Assembly (NCBI RefSeq): GCF_029277305.1 | Contig: NZ_CP119526.1 | DNA: 64,000 nucleotides | Reading direction: 5' to 3' (one strand) | From: Guptibacillus hwajinpoensis | GTDB lineage: Bacteria; Bacillota; Bacilli; Bacillales; Guptibacillaceae | Shown here: in pieces, positions 33,842-43,189 of the stretch | How positions within the stretch are numbered: the stretch's first letter is position 1 | Layout of the letters: each line of letters starts with the position of its first letter | Program-made: the position numbers and the translations under genes | Notes under the pieces: generated by a model | Database searches by the model: none | Told to the model about the DNA's origin: nothing | What the model saw: only the letters and a program-made list of their open reading frames with translations

Positions 33842-33856
33842 AGGTGGTACGTGGGT

Positions 33857-35110
33857 ATGAATACTGTGATTTCGATCATTATCATATTCGGAGCGCTTGT
33901 CTTTTTCCATGAATTGGGTCATTTGCTCCTAGCAAAGCGCGCAGGAATCCTGTGCCGAGAATTCGCAATAGGCTTCGGACCAAAGTTATTTACAATCAAG
34001 AAAGGCGAAACGGTTTATACAATTCGATTATTGCCTCTCGGTGGCTTTGTTCGCATGGCTGGAGAAGATCCGGAAATGATCGAACTGAAACCCGGACAGC
34101 GTGTCGGGCTTTTGTTCAATAACGCTAATAAAGTTGAGAAGATTGTTATCAATCAAAAATCAGCTTACACAAATTTAAAAGAAGTAACAGTAGAAGAAGC
34201 AGATTTAGAGCGCGGACTTTATATTAAAGGCTATGAAGGTGAAGATGAGCCAGCAGTGACGTATGAGATCGATGAAATTTCTCACTATGTGATGGATGGA
34301 TCTGAATTTCAAATCGCACCAATTGATCGTCAGTTTGGTTCGAAGTCACTCTGGGATCGCTTCTTAGCTATTTTTGCTGGACCAGTCATGAACTTCTTAT
34401 TGGCAATCGTTATTTTCATTGCTCTAGGCCTTTTACAAGGAACGCCAACAAACCAGGTTAGTGAGGTTGTTGAGGGCAGCCCGGCTGAACAAGCTGGAAT
34501 GATGAATGGTGATGTCATTACTGAAATTAATGGCACTGAAATAACGAGCTGGGACAAAATGACGTCAATTATCCAAGATAATGCGAACAACCAGCTTGGA
34601 TTTAAAGTGGATCGAGAAGGAGAAGCCGTTACGCTATCGATAACACCTGAGAAACAGGAGCTTACAGAAAATCAATCTGTTGGTAGAATTGGTGTTGCTC
34701 CTTCATATGAAGTGAATTTCTTAGATTCAATCGCATTTGGATTTACATCCACTATAGAATTCTCAAAAGCGATTTTTGTTGGTTTAGGGCAATTGGTTAC
34801 AGGTCAGCTTTCGATTGATGCGTTCAGTGGGCCTGTTGGGATCTACAGTTATACAGAAGAAGCTGCATCTGGTGGATTTTATGTTCTAATGAGATGGGCA
34901 GCCTTCTTAAGTATTAACCTTGGTATCTTTAACTTGCTCCCGCTACCTGCACTCGACGGAGGAAGACTTCTGTTTATAGGTGTTGAAGCATTAAGAGGTA
35001 AGCCAATTGATCCACAAAAAGAAAGTCTTGTTCACTTTATAGGGTTTTCGTTCCTCATGTTACTCATGCTTGTCGTAACATGGAATGATATCCAACGCTT
35101 CTTTCTATAA
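33857..35110 (+). CDS. rseP: Site-2 zinc metalloprotease RseP (RasP)
   Basis: RasP cleaves membrane-embedded anti-sigma factors such as RsiW, and signal-peptide remnants. The ATG at 33857 (nine bases after AAGGTGG) gives 417 aa; the GTG at 33851 is too close to that site. The protein has the HELGH zinc motif (residues 18-22) in the first membrane helix, a PDZ domain (about 200-280, VVEGSPAEQAGMMNGDVITEINGTE), and the third ligand Asp367 in PALDGGR near the last helices. It lies between dxr and proS as in B. subtilis. Confidence 0.96.
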   Translation: MNTVISIIIIFGALVFFHELGHLLLAKRAGILCREFAIGFGPKLFTIKKGETVYTIRLLPLGGFVRMAGEDPEMIELKPGQRVGLLFNNANKVEKIVINQKSAYTNLKEVTVEEADLERGLYIKGYEGEDEPAVTYEIDEISHYVMDGSEFQIAPIDRQFGSKSLWDRFLAIFAGPVMNFLLAIVIFIALGLLQGTPTNQVSEVVEGSPAEQAGMMNGDVITEINGTEITSWDKMTSIIQDNANNQLGFKVDREGEAVTLSITPEKQELTENQSVGRIGVAPSYEVNFLDSIAFGFTSTIEFSKAIFVGLGQLVTGQLSIDAFSGPVGIYSYTEEAASGGFYVLMRWAAFLSINLGIFNLLPLPALDGGRLLFIGVEALRGKPIDPQKESLVHFIGFSFLMLLMLVVTWNDIQRFFL

Positions 35111-35151
35111 GGAGCAAAACCCGTTTTGAAGAATGAAATGAGGTGCAGATT

Positions 35152-36768
35152 ATGAAACAATCTAAATACTTTAATCCAACCCTTCGAGACAATCCAGCTG
35201 ATGCAGAAATTAAAAGTCATCAGCTCCTTGTCCGAGCGGGTTTTATCCGTCAAAATGCGTCAGGCATTTATTCATATTTACCGCTTGGTAAAAAAGTATT
35301 ATCAAAAATTGAACAAGTCATTAGAAAAGAGTTAGATGAAGCAGGGGCTCAAGAGTTGTTAATGCCTGCCATTCAGCCAGCTGAGCTTTGGCAAGAAACA
35401 GGTCGTTGGGACGTGTATGGTCCAGAATTAATGAGGCTAAAAGATCGTCACGGGCGTCCATTTGCCCTTGGTGCTACTCATGAGGAGCTTATAACAAGCC
35501 TTGTGCGAGATGAACTAAGTTCTTATAAACAATTACCTGTGACGCTGTATCAAATCCAGACGAAGTATCGTGATGAACGACGTCCTCGTTTTGGGTTGTT
35601 ACGCGGAAGAGAGTTTATTATGAAGGATGCTTACTCTTTTCATTCTTCAGAAGAGCAGCTCGATGATGCATACAAACTTATGCACAAGACTTATAGCAAA
35701 ATTTTCACTTCACTTGGACTGGACTTTAGGCCAGTCGTTGCGGATTCAGGTGCAATAGGTGGGAAAGATACAGAAGAGTTTATGGCTCTTTCCAGTGTAG
35801 GTGAAGATACAATTGCGTATAGCGACTCTTCTGACTACGCTGCTAATATTGAAATGGCAGAAGTTCACGTTCAATACGAGAAGTCGGATGAAGAAGAGTT
35901 ACCATTTGCAAAAGGTGAGGTTGAAACGAGTTTAGATCATCAAATTCATACAACTGTTATGAAAGTTGAAGATGAAATGATTGCTGTCCTTGTAAGAGGG
36001 GATCATGAGCTAAACGAGATTAAGGTGAAAAACCTTTACGGTACGAATATGGTTGAGGTTCAGAACGAAGAAGTAGATTTAAAAGAGTTCAAGGGTACGG
36101 TTATTGCAGATACTGCAGTTAAGGCTATAGCGAATGGATCAATCATTGGTGCATATGCCTATCACAATGTAAATCCTGACCGTGACCTTTCTATTGAACG
36201 TTACGAAGATCTTCGCTTTATTCAAGAAGGAGATCCTTCACCAGATGGAAACGGTACAATCGTATTCGCTGAAGGTATTGAGATTGGACAAGTGTTCAAG
36301 CTCGGTCAAACGTATAGTGAAACGATGGGAGCCAAGTTCCTAGACGAAGGTGGTAAAGCTCAGCCACTAATCATGGGTTGTTATGGTATCGGTGTATCAA
36401 GAACGCTAGCTGCTATTGCGGAGCAAAATGCCGATGACAACGGTTTACGTTGGCCACTTGCTGTCACGCCGTATCACGTTCATCTTATTACGATTAATGT
36501 GAAGGATGCCGATCAAAGTGACTTATCTGATCGTCTTTATGACTCACTTAAAGATGAACATGACGTGCTCTACGATGATCGCAAAGAACGCGCTGGTGTG
36601 AAGTTTAAAGATGCTGATTTGATTGGATTACCATTACGCGTTGTTGTTGGTAAGAAAGCAAATGAAGGTATTGTAGAAGTAAAGCGCAGAGATACAGGGG
36701 AATCAATTGAAGTGCCTGTAGATAACTTGAACTCGACACTTCAGCAACTTTTAGAACAAATGAACTAA
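35152..36768 (+). CDS. proS: Prolyl-tRNA synthetase, bacterial type with a trimmed INS domain
   Basis: ProRS charges tRNA-Pro. The ATG at 35152 follows GAGGTG by six bases; the GTG at 35143 is part of that site. The product is 538 aa; B. subtilis has about 564. Class II motifs (RDERRPRFGLLRGREFIMKDAYSFH, MGCYGIGVSRTLAA) and the anticodon-binding domain are intact. The shortfall is in the editing (INS) insertion, about residues 225-390. The helix before TTVMKVEDEMIAVLVRGDHE and the GF(L/V)GP loop seen in relatives are missing. The position of the conserved INS lysine holds His266/Thr267. Aminoacylation should be normal; Ala-tRNA-Pro editing may be weak (inference). Confidence 0.95.
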   Translation: MKQSKYFNPTLRDNPADAEIKSHQLLVRAGFIRQNASGIYSYLPLGKKVLSKIEQVIRKELDEAGAQELLMPAIQPAELWQETGRWDVYGPELMRLKDRHGRPFALGATHEELITSLVRDELSSYKQLPVTLYQIQTKYRDERRPRFGLLRGREFIMKDAYSFHSSEEQLDDAYKLMHKTYSKIFTSLGLDFRPVVADSGAIGGKDTEEFMALSSVGEDTIAYSDSSDYAANIEMAEVHVQYEKSDEEELPFAKGEVETSLDHQIHTTVMKVEDEMIAVLVRGDHELNEIKVKNLYGTNMVEVQNEEVDLKEFKGTVIADTAVKAIANGSIIGAYAYHNVNPDRDLSIERYEDLRFIQEGDPSPDGNGTIVFAEGIEIGQVFKLGQTYSETMGAKFLDEGGKAQPLIMGCYGIGVSRTLAAIAEQNADDNGLRWPLAVTPYHVHLITINVKDADQSDLSDRLYDSLKDEHDVLYDDRKERAGVKFKDADLIGLPLRVVVGKKANEGIVEVKRRDTGESIEVPVDNLNSTLQQLLEQMN

Positions 36769-36778
36769 AATTGTGGAT

Positions 36779-36811
36779 AGGTGCCAGTGGTACCTTCCAC
36801 CTTTTTTTTTC
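36779..36811 (+). terminator. Rho-independent terminator after proS
   Basis: AGGTG pairs with CACCT, with further pairing possible inside (GGTACC), followed by about nine Ts. The stem is short but the T tract is strong. Confidence 0.7.
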
Positions 36812-36845
36812 GTTCATGTATTGGTTAAGAAGGAGGTAGAATTGC

Positions 36846-39800
36846 ATGGACCAGGATTTAACGATAAGAAAAGAACGTCTTCAGCTGCTCCTTCAGCAAA
36901 TATCATTTCCAGATAAGTTTGAGGAATATTTTAAAGAGGGCTATATTTCAAAGCTAACTGTTTATAAAGAGACGAGAAAATGGCATTTTGATTTTCACCT
37001 TCCTGATGTTCTTCCGTTTCATGTGTATGAGCTTTTTCAAAGCCGAATAGTTGACGGATTACGTCACATTGCTTCCGTTTCTTACACGATTTCAACTGAT
37101 GGTGGAGGAACAGAGGAGCTTGCAGCTGCTTATTGGGAAAATGTTGTTGAACTCATGCAGGATCATTCCGCATCGCTTACGGCACTTTTGAAAAATCAAG
37201 CACCTAAAATCAGCGGAAATAAACTGATTGTTACCGTGCGTAATGAAACGGAAGCTGCTATTGCGAAACGGAAGCTTTCTGGACCGCTTACAGACTGTTA
37301 CGTCGCAGCTGGGTTTCCGAAATATATGCTTGAGGTTGAAGTAAAAGAATCTAAGCAGGATTATCAAAAGTTTGTGGAGCAGAAGCAACAAGAAGATCAG
37401 TCTAAGATGATGGAAGCGTTGATTGAGAAACAAAAAGCGGATAATGCTTCAAGTAAAGGTCAAATCCCTGACTCACTTGTTATTGGTTATAAAATTAAAG
37501 AAGATCCTGTTCCAATTGAAACGATTCAAGATGAAGAGCGCCGCATTGCTGTTCAAGGATATGTTTTCCACGCGGAAACAAAAGAGTTACGAAGTGGTCG
37601 TACGCTACTCACTTTCAAAATTACGGATTATACAGATTCCATTCTTGTGAAAATGTTCTCTCGTGATAAAGAAGATGTGCCGATTCTTGAAGCCGTTCGT
37701 AAAGGTATCTGGGTTAAAGTGAGGGGCGGCATTCAGAACGATACGTTTGTTCGAGATCTCGTTATGATAGGAAATGATTTAACAGAGATTAAACCAGACC
37801 TTAGAATTGATGAAGCTCCTGAAGATGAGAAAAGGATTGAACTGCATGCTCATACGCAGATGAGTCAAATGGATTCAGTTAGCACCGCTGGAAGTTTAAT
37901 TGCTCAAGCTGCTAAGTGGGGGCATCCTGCCATTGCAATCACAGATCATAACGTTGTTCAATCGTTCCCTGATGCGTACGCTGCAGGCCAGAAAAACGGT
38001 ATTAAAGTGATCTACGGACTTGAAGCGGATCTCGTCGATGATGGTGTACCTATGGCGTATAACGAAGCAGATCGAGATCTTGAAACAGGAACCTACATCG
38101 TATTTGACGTTGAGACGACAGGACTATCAGCTGTTTATAATAAAATCATTGAGCTTGCTGCTGTAAAAATGAAGGATGGCGAAATCGTTGATAAATTCGA
38201 ACGGTTTGCGAATCCTCACCATGCTCTATCATCGACTACCATTGAGCTTACGGGTATTACAGATGATATGGTAATGAATGCGCCAGAAATCGATGATGTT
38301 ATTAAAGATTTCTACGAATTTATCGGTGATGATATTCTTGTTGCTCATAACGCCAGCTTTGATATGGGCTTTCTAAATGTTGGATTACGTAAAATTGGTG
38401 TAGGTGAGGCAACCAACCCTGTTATTGATACGTTGGAACTCGCGCGTTTTCTTTATCCAGAAATGCGAAACCATCGATTAAATACGTTATGTAAAAAGTT
38501 TGATATTAATTTAACTCAGCACCATAGAGCCATTTACGATGCTGAAGCAACTGGCTATCTTTTATGGAAGCTTGTGAAAGATGCGCTTGAACGTGAAATT
38601 ACAAATCACAACATGTTAAATGATAATATGGGTCAGACTGGTTTCCAACGTACTCGACCATCGCATGCTATTATTCTTGCGAAAAATGATGTTGGTTTAA
38701 AAAACCTATTCAAACTTGTTTCTCTTTCACATATAGATTATTTCTATCGTACGGCTCGTATACCAAGGTCAAAGCTCGAGAAATACCGGGAAGGATTACT
38801 CATCGGTTCAGGCTGCGATAAAGGTGAAGTATTCGAAGGCATGATGCAAAAGTCGCCAGAAGAAGTAGAAGAAATTGCGAAATTCTATGATTACTTGGAA
38901 GTGCAGCCGCCACAGAACTACATGCATCTAATTGAAAGGGAGTTAGTGCAAGATGAAATGGCTCTAAGAGAAATCATCGGAAAGATCGTGAAGCTTGGTG
39001 AGAAACTCGATAAACCGATTGTTGCGACAGGTAACGTTCATTACCTTGAACCTGAAGATCACATTTACCGTAAAATACTGATTAAGGCTCAGGCAGGTAA
39101 TCCTTTGAATCGCCAAACGCTCCCACAAGTTCATTTCCGTACAACAAATGAAATGCTGGATTGCTTCCATTTCTTAGGTTCAGATAAGGCCAAAGAAATT
39201 GTCGTGCATCATCCTCAGAAAGTAACAGACTTAATCGATGACATTAAACCGATTAAAGATGATTTATTTACGCCTAGAATTGAAGGCGCAGATGAGGAAA
39301 TGAGAGAAATGAGCTACAACATGGCTCGGAGTATTTATGGAGATGAATTGCCGACTATCGTTGAAGAACGACTTGAAAAAGAGCTTAAAAGTATTATTGG
39401 ACATGGCTTTGCCGTTATTTATTTGATTTCCCATAAACTTGTTAAGAAATCCCTTAATGACGGCTATCTAGTAGGATCGCGTGGTTCAGTAGGTTCATCT
39501 TTCGTCGCAACAATGACGGAGATTACCGAAGTTAACCCTCTCCCACCGCATTATGTTTGTCCATCTTGTAAGAAGTCAGAGTTCTTTAATGACGGATCAG
39601 TGGGATCTGGATTTGATCTTCCAGACAAATCATGCGAAGACTGTGGTGTTGCATTGATTAAAGATGGTCACGATATTCCATTTGAGACGTTCCTTGGCTT
39701 TAAAGGGGACAAAGTTCCAGATATCGATTTGAACTTCTCAGGAGAATATCAACCTCGTGCTCATAACTATACAAAAGAGCTTTTTGGTGAAGATAACGTA

Positions 39801-41138
39801 TTTCGTGCAGGTACGATCGGAACTGTAGCTGAAAAAACAGCTTATGGATATGTGAAAGGTTATATGGGAGATCATGACCTTCATTATCGCGGGGCGGAAA
39901 TTGATCGTCTTGTATCAGGATGTACTGGTGTTAAACGAACGTCAGGACAGCATCCTGGTGGTATTATCGTTGTACCTGACTATATGGACATATACGACTT
40001 TTCACCAATACAGTTCCCGGCAGATGACAAAACATCAGCATGGAAAACAACGCACTTCGATTTCCATTCAATCCATGATAATCTACTTAAACTAGATATT
40101 CTTGGACACGATGATCCAACAGTCATTCGTATGCTGCAAGATTTAAGTGGAATTGATCCAAAAACGATTCCAACCGATGATGAGGGTGTAATGAAGCTCT
40201 TTAGTGGAACAGATTCTCTTGGTGTTTCACAGGATCAAATCATGTGTAAGACAGGAACTTACGGCATCCCGGAATTTGGTACCCGTTTCGTTCGTCAAAT
40301 GCTTGAAGACACAAAGCCAAGCACATTCTCAGAACTTGTTCAGATCTCAGGTCTTTCACACGGAACTGATGTATGGCTCGGAAACGCACAAGAGTTAATT
40401 CAAGCAGGGACGTGTAACCTTAGTGAAGTAATCGGTTGTCGTGATGACATTATGGTTTACTTAATCTACAAAGGTCTTGAGCCATCACTTGCTTTTAAAA
40501 TCATGGAGTTTGTGCGTAAAGGGAAAGGGCTACAAGAAGAATGGGTAGCTGAGATGAAGAAGCATGATGTACCTGATTGGTATATTGACTCTTGTTTAAA
40601 AATTAAGTACATGTTCCCTAAAGCTCACGCTGCGGCATATGTGTTGATGGCCGTTCGTATTGCATACTTCAAAGTGCATCATCCGATTCTTTTCTACGCT
40701 GCATATTTTACGGTAAGAGCTGATGACTTTGATATCGACACAATGTCGAAAGGGTCGAATCCGATTCGAGCAAAAATCGAGGAAATCAATGAAAAAGGAT
40801 TAGATGCTTCTCCGAAAGAGAAGAACCTTCTGACTGTTATGGAGATTGCGCTAGAAATGTCAGAGCGCGGTTACCGTATGCAGAAGGTAGACTTGTATCG
40901 ATCTAAAGCGGCAGAGTTCGTTGTTGATGGAGATACGCTCATTCCACCTTTTAACTCCCTACCTGGAGTTGGAACGAATGCTGCACTTAATATCGTTAGC
41001 GCAAAAGACGGTGGTGAATTCCTTTCTAAGGAAGATCTACAGCAACGTAGTAAGATCTCGAAGACTGTTCTTGAGTATCTTGATGACCATGGCTGTCTTG
41101 AAGGCTTACCAGATGCGAACCAGCTCAGTTTGTTCTAG
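36846..41138 (+). CDS. polC: DNA polymerase III PolC-type, alpha subunit with proofreading exonuclease
   Basis: PolC is the main replicative polymerase of low-GC Gram-positives. The 1430-aa protein (1437 in B. subtilis) has N-terminal and OB domains, then a PHP domain beginning IELHAHTQMSQMDS near residue 335. A DEDDh exonuclease is inserted in it (FDVETTGLS, Asp421/Glu423). The catalytic aspartates are Asp959 and Asp961 in PDIDLNFSGEY. A Cys4 zinc site (CPSCKK...CEDCG) lies about 35 residues before them. The C-terminal helix-hairpin-helix and beta-binding end follow. AAGGAGG precedes the ATG. Confidence 0.98.
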   Translation: MDQDLTIRKERLQLLLQQISFPDKFEEYFKEGYISKLTVYKETRKWHFDFHLPDVLPFHVYELFQSRIVDGLRHIASVSYTISTDGGGTEELAAAYWENVVELMQDHSASLTALLKNQAPKISGNKLIVTVRNETEAAIAKRKLSGPLTDCYVAAGFPKYMLEVEVKESKQDYQKFVEQKQQEDQSKMMEALIEKQKADNASSKGQIPDSLVIGYKIKEDPVPIETIQDEERRIAVQGYVFHAETKELRSGRTLLTFKITDYTDSILVKMFSRDKEDVPILEAVRKGIWVKVRGGIQNDTFVRDLVMIGNDLTEIKPDLRIDEAPEDEKRIELHAHTQMSQMDSVSTAGSLIAQAAKWGHPAIAITDHNVVQSFPDAYAAGQKNGIKVIYGLEADLVDDGVPMAYNEADRDLETGTYIVFDVETTGLSAVYNKIIELAAVKMKDGEIVDKFERFANPHHALSSTTIELTGITDDMVMNAPEIDDVIKDFYEFIGDDILVAHNASFDMGFLNVGLRKIGVGEATNPVIDTLELARFLYPEMRNHRLNTLCKKFDINLTQHHRAIYDAEATGYLLWKLVKDALEREITNHNMLNDNMGQTGFQRTRPSHAIILAKNDVGLKNLFKLVSLSHIDYFYRTARIPRSKLEKYREGLLIGSGCDKGEVFEGMMQKSPEEVEEIAKFYDYLEVQPPQNYMHLIERELVQDEMALREIIGKIVKLGEKLDKPIVATGNVHYLEPEDHIYRKILIKAQAGNPLNRQTLPQVHFRTTNEMLDCFHFLGSDKAKEIVVHHPQKVTDLIDDIKPIKDDLFTPRIEGADEEMREMSYNMARSIYGDELPTIVEERLEKELKSIIGHGFAVIYLISHKLVKKSLNDGYLVGSRGSVGSSFVATMTEITEVNPLPPHYVCPSCKKSEFFNDGSVGSGFDLPDKSCEDCGVALIKDGHDIPFETFLGFKGDKVPDIDLNFSGEYQPRAHNYTKELFGEDNVFRAGTIGTVAEKTAYGYVKGYMGDHDLHYRGAEIDRLVSGCTGVKRTSGQHPGGIIVVPDYMDIYDFSPIQFPADDKTSAWKTTHFDFHSIHDNLLKLDILGHDDPTVIRMLQDLSGIDPKTIPTDDEGVMKLFSGTDSLGVSQDQIMCKTGTYGIPEFGTRFVRQMLEDTKPSTFSELVQISGLSHGTDVWLGNAQELIQAGTCNLSEVIGCRDDIMVYLIYKGLEPSLAFKIMEFVRKGKGLQEEWVAEMKKHDVPDWYIDSCLKIKYMFPKAHAAAYVLMAVRIAYFKVHHPILFYAAYFTVRADDFDIDTMSKGSNPIRAKIEEINEKGLDASPKEKNLLTVMEIALEMSERGYRMQKVDLYRSKAAEFVVDGDTLIPPFNSLPGVGTNAALNIVSAKDGGEFLSKEDLQQRSKISKTVLEYLDDHGCLEGLPDANQLSLF

Positions 41139-41159
41139 AGGAGCACGTTCTCTTCTCTG

Positions 41160-41188
41160 TTGAATTGGTGATATGAGTATGGTATAGT
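41160..41188 (+). promoter_or_regulatory. Sigma-A promoter for rimP-nusA-infB
   Basis: TTGAAT at 41160 and TATAGT at 41183 are 17 bases apart, placed just after polC. It would drive the long rimP-to-rbfA operon through a leader of about 100 bases. Confidence 0.75.
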
Positions 41189-41223
41189 AATTGTGGAAAT
41201 ACTAGTGAATAAACACGCGACGG

Positions 41224-41254
41224 AAGAGTGGGGCTAACCCACTCTTTCGTTTTC
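41224..41254 (+). terminator. Attenuator-like hairpin in the rimP leader
   Basis: AAGAGTGGG and CCCACTCTT form a 9-bp stem with loop GCTAA, followed by TCGTTTTC. It lies between the promoter at 41160 and rimP at 41297, so it could cause premature termination of the nusA operon. Confidence 0.6.
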
Positions 41255-41296
41255 GATTGGGACCCTGCTGTACAGGATCAGAAAGGAGGACAACCA

Positions 41297-41767
41297 ATGA
41301 CTGAAAATGTAATTACGGTAACTGAAGAACTAGTAAAACCAATAGTAGATGAAATGAACCTGGAACTCGTAGATATAGAATTTACGCAGGAAGGAAAGAA
41401 CTGGTTTCTCCGTGTCTATATCGATTCTCCTCAGGGCGTTGATATCGAGGAGTGCGGTACAATAAGCGAAAAATTAAGCGAACAGCTTGATAAAAATGAC
41501 CCAATTACGCAACCTTACTTCCTTGAAGTCTCCTCACCTGGTGCTGAGCGCCCGCTTAAAAAGCGGATTGACTTTGAAAAAGCAGTAGGTAAACATGTCT
41601 ATATGACAACCTACGAACCCATTAATGGGGAAAAAAGCTTTGAAGGTAAGCTTTCCGACTTCAATGGTGAAACGGTTGTCATTGAACAGAAAGTGAAAAC
41701 GAGAATTAAGAAGGTTGAATTACCTTTTGAAAAAGTTGCAAGCGCAAGGCTTGCTGTTGTTTTTTAG
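41297..41767 (+). CDS. rimP: Ribosome maturation factor RimP
   Basis: RimP assists 30S assembly. The ATG at 41297 (GAAAGGAGG eight bases before) gives 156 aa, the B. subtilis length; the reading from 41228 runs through the leader hairpin and is rejected. Conserved segments include LELVDIEFTQEGKNWFLRVYID, DIEECGTISEKLSEQLD and FLEVSSPGAERPLK. It opens the rimP-nusA-rnpM-ylxQ-infB operon. Confidence 0.97.
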   Translation: MTENVITVTEELVKPIVDEMNLELVDIEFTQEGKNWFLRVYIDSPQGVDIEECGTISEKLSEQLDKNDPITQPYFLEVSSPGAERPLKKRIDFEKAVGKHVYMTTYEPINGEKSFEGKLSDFNGETVVIEQKVKTRIKKVELPFEKVASARLAVVF

Positions 41768-41785
41768 TTAAAGGGGAGAATGAAA

Positions 41786-42895
41786 ATGAAGAGTAGTGAT
41801 TTATTAGATGCGCTGACCGTTCTTGAAAAGGAAAAGGGCATTAGCAAGGATATTATTGTTGAGGCGATCGAAGCTGCGCTTATCTCTGCATATAAGCGAA
41901 ATTTTCATCAGGCTCAAAATGTTAGAGTTGACTTCAATCAAGATACAGGCTCAATTCGCGTATTTGCTCGTAAAGACGTTGTGGAAGAAGTTGAAGATGT
42001 TCGTCTTGAGATCTCTCTTGATGACGCAAAGGACATCGATCCACAATATGAATTAGAGGATATCGTCGAGATTGAAGTTACACCTCGTAATTTTGGTCGA
42101 ATTGCAGCTCAAACAGCTAAACAAGTTGTTACCCAGCGCGTACGAGAAGCTGAAAGAGGCATTATTTTTAGTGAATTTATTGATCGTGAAGACGATATCA
42201 TGACTGGAATTGTGCAGCGTCAAGATCATCGTTTTATTTACGTTGACCTTGGTCGTATTGAAGCTCTCCTCCCAGCAGGCGAACAAATGCCGAATGAAAC
42301 GTATCACTCACATGACCGCATCAAGGTTTATGTTACAAAGGTTGAGAAAACAACTAAAGGACCACAGGTGATGGTTTCACGTACTCATCCTGGTCTTCTT
42401 AAGCGTTTATTTGAACTTGAAGTGCCTGAAATTTTTGACGGTACAGTAGAAGTGAAATCCATATCTCGTGAAGCTGGTGATCGTTCAAAGATTGCCGTTC
42501 ATGCAGAAGATCCTGAAGTAGATCCAGTTGGATCATGTGTTGGACAGCGCGGACAGCGTGTACAAGCCATTGTGAATGAGCTAAAAGGCGAGAAGATCGA
42601 TATTGTAAGCTGGTCTGAAGACATCGTCGAATATGTGGCTAATGCGCTTAGTCCTTCAAAAGTACTTAAGGTAAATGTTGATGAAGAAAATAAAATGACT
42701 CAGGTTATCGTACCTGATTATCAGCTTTCACTTGCCATTGGGAAGCGTGGCCAAAATGCACGTCTTGCAGCAAAGCTGACAGGCTGGAAGATCGATATTA
42801 AGAGTCAATCAGAAGCGGAAGAGCAAGGAATCTACAGTCCTGACGAAGCACCGCTTTTTGAAGAGAACGAATCAGAAGACTCTGAGCTAGATTAA
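41786..42895 (+). CDS. nusA: Transcription termination/antitermination factor NusA
   Basis: NusA binds RNA polymerase and nascent RNA and affects pausing, termination and rRNA antitermination. The ATG at 41786 is seven bases after AGGGGAG and gives 369 aa; the ATG at 41780 is one base from that site. Domains in order: N-terminal RNAP-binding (LLDALTVLEKEKGISKDIIVEAIEAALISAYKRNF), S1 (about 135-200), and two KH domains (VGQRGQRVQAIVNEL; AIGKRGQNARLAAKLTGW). There is a short acidic tail and no C-terminal repeats, as in Bacillus. Confidence 0.98.
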   Translation: MKSSDLLDALTVLEKEKGISKDIIVEAIEAALISAYKRNFHQAQNVRVDFNQDTGSIRVFARKDVVEEVEDVRLEISLDDAKDIDPQYELEDIVEIEVTPRNFGRIAAQTAKQVVTQRVREAERGIIFSEFIDREDDIMTGIVQRQDHRFIYVDLGRIEALLPAGEQMPNETYHSHDRIKVYVTKVEKTTKGPQVMVSRTHPGLLKRLFELEVPEIFDGTVEVKSISREAGDRSKIAVHAEDPEVDPVGSCVGQRGQRVQAIVNELKGEKIDIVSWSEDIVEYVANALSPSKVLKVNVDEENKMTQVIVPDYQLSLAIGKRGQNARLAAKLTGWKIDIKSQSEAEEQGIYSPDEAPLFEENESEDSELD

Positions 42896-42925
42896 GCAAC
42901 GGAAAGATCAAGAGAGGTGTCCATC

Positions 42926-43189
42926 GTGCAAAAACGTAAAATTCCGATGAGGAAATGTGTCGCCTGTCAGGAAATGAAGCCAAAGAAGGAGCTCGTTCGT
43001 ATCGTTCGATCACCTGAAGGTGTTATATCGATCGACGAAACGGGTAAAAAGAATGGAAGAGGAGCTTACCTTTGCAATAGTGAAGAGTGCTTCGCGCTTG
43101 CCAAGAAGAGAAATTCATTAGCGGCTCATCTTAAAACAGAAGTGACAGAAGATATCTATGCTGACCTACAAGAATCGCGGTCAACTTAA
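42926..43189 (+). CDS. rnpM: RnpM (YlxR family) RNA-binding protein
   Basis: YlxR proteins bind RNA; the B. subtilis member was recently linked to RNase P and renamed RnpM. The GTG at 42926, six bases after GAGAGGTG, gives 87 aa starting MQKRKIPMRKCVACQEMKPKKELVR; the GTG at 42917 is part of that site. The conserved TGKKNGRGAYLC loop is present. Four cysteines (CVAC and CNSEEC) could hold zinc; from memory B. subtilis YlxR lacks this full set. It lies between nusA and ylxQ as in many bacteria. Confidence 0.93.
   Translation: MQKRKIPMRKCVACQEMKPKKELVRIVRSPEGVISIDETGKKNGRGAYLCNSEECFALAKKRNSLAAHLKTEVTEDIYADLQESRST

Noticed and set aside
35800..36340. A frameshift or assembly error explaining the short ProRS INS domain
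   Set aside because: The frame is open on both sides, the flanking conserved segments are in register, and the shorter parts still read as plausible protein.
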